The notes under the pieces are model-generated. The model had not been told where the DNA came from. It ran no database searches and worked only from the letters and a program-made list of their open reading frames with translations. 12,415 nucleotides of DNA from Gemmatimonadota bacterium (GTDB taxonomy: Bacteria > Gemmatimonadota > Gemmatimonadetes > JACCXV01 > JAHWKZ01), in the NCBI GenBank assembly GCA_030641505.1, contig DAOWHI010000003.1, positions 1 to 12,415 of the forward strand, written 5' to 3'. Both the position numbers and the translations under genes were made by a program. Shown here piece by piece: positions 11,914-12,415 of the stretch; the stretch's first letter is position 1; every line of letters begins with the position of its first letter.

Positions 11914-12415
11914 TTACCGCTCAGCCTCGACCTGACTGAGCCGGTCGCGAATCGCCGATGCGACATCCTCGATCGAGTCGTCTCCGTCGATCATCGTGAC
12001 GCCCGCGAGGGATGTGCTTGCATCCCGCTGATAGTAGTCGATGACCGGTTGCGTCTCTCCCGAGTAGACGGCCAACCGGCGGCGTACGGTCTCCGGTCGA
12101 TCGTCCGGGCGCTGCTTGAGTCCGCCTCCACAGGCGTCACAACGCCCCTCTTGCTGTGGCGGGCCAAAACTTAAATGATATAGCTTTTCACACGATTCGC
12201 ACACCCTTCGCCCCGACAAGCGGCGAACAATCTCCCCCTCGGGGACCTCGATCACCATCACCTCGTCTATGGCTGCCCCACGCTTCTCCAGAAGCCGGCC
12301 CAATCCCTGAGCCTGTTCGATGGTGCGCGGAAAACCGTCAAAGACCGCCCCCTCAGCGCACGTTTTGAGATCCAGCTCTTCGTCCACCAGACCCAGCATC
12401 AGGTCATCGGGGACG
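11914..12415 (-). CDS. adk: Adenylate kinase, partial (5' end off the right edge)
   Basis: Adenylate kinase converts AMP and ATP to two ADP. About 167 codons of the 3' part are present, entering the window in frame as VPDDLMLGL, the conserved segment near residue 60 of complete enzymes. DGFPRT, the AMP-site motif, follows, then a long LID domain with RLSGRR and two cysteine pairs, CESC and CDAC, which mark a zinc-binding LID as in many Gram-positive and other non-proteobacterial enzymes. RPDDRPETVRRRL and YSGETQPVIDYY complete the core. An in-frame ATG at 12399 is internal, not the start. It is the most upstream gene visible of the adk-map-rpmJ run; secY commonly precedes it but is outside the window. 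Confidence 0.96.
   Translation of the reverse strand, partial: VPDDLMLGLVDEELDLKTCAEGAVFDGFPRTIEQAQGLGRLLEKRGAAIDEVMVIEVPEGEIVRRLSGRRVCESCEKLYHLSFGPPQQEGRCDACGGGLKQRPDDRPETVRRRLAVYSGETQPVIDYYQRDASTSLAGVTMIDGDDSIEDVASAIRDRLSQVEAER

Noticed and set aside
1..12415. CRISPR array, insertion sequence, prophage, toxin-antitoxin or defence genes.
   Set aside because: I looked for direct repeats, transposase, integrase and nuclease motifs, and paired small genes of that kind, and saw none.

Overview
This window is a compact stretch of a moderately high-GC, diderm (outer-membrane-bearing) bacterial chromosome. It carries a complete Tol-Pal core set, two lipoproteins with clear lipoboxes, and the end of the large ribosomal-protein operon. 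My best guess at phylum level is Gemmatimonadota or a relative, based on gene content and protein style alone; this is inference and was not tested by any search. I see no tRNA, rRNA, CRISPR, insertion sequence or phage gene, and no gene-free stretch longer than about 160 bases.

Right end, minus strand, about 8.04-12.4 kb: a collinear run reads adk (partial, runs off the right edge) - map - rpmJ - rpsM - rpsK - rpsD - rpoA - rplQ. This is the classic tail of the spc/alpha ribosomal cluster, tightly packed, but without infA between map and rpmJ. A secreted DsbA-like thiol:disulfide protein follows rplQ by 25 bases on the same strand and may be read through from it.

Middle, about 5.43-7.35 kb: gene direction alternates. 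An unrecognised 89-residue protein (plus) converges on the DsbA-like gene at a GC-rich hairpin. It diverges, with only 18 bases between start codons, from a secreted glycosyl-hydrolase-like protein of the GHL10 type (minus). That gene converges on a plus-strand pair: rpmB (L28) and a two-helix small membrane protein with a very strong ribosome binding site. The pair has the best promoter in the window, with a CCCGA-TCGGG inverted repeat between its boxes.

Left end, minus strand, 1-5.43 kb: galE-like epimerase - tolQ - tolR - tolA - tolB - pal - cpoB (partial, runs off the left edge). galE/tolQ and tolR/tolA overlap by 4 bases, and tolQ/tolR and pal/cpoB are separated by 1-2 bases. Larger gaps before tolB and before pal leave room for internal promoters. 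TolQ-TolR form the proton-driven inner-membrane motor, TolA spans the periplasm, TolB and Pal connect to the outer membrane and peptidoglycan, and CpoB links the system to cell-wall synthesis.

Most of the window is housekeeping, and I see no clearly new system. The points most worth a second look are the GHL10 protein close to tol-pal (E. coli DigH, a septal glycan hydrolase, is of this type and was linked to Tol-Pal), the epimerase coupled to tolQ, the short acidic TolA, the predicted lipoprotein CpoB, the two unrecognised small proteins, and the divergent galE/rpmB control region.
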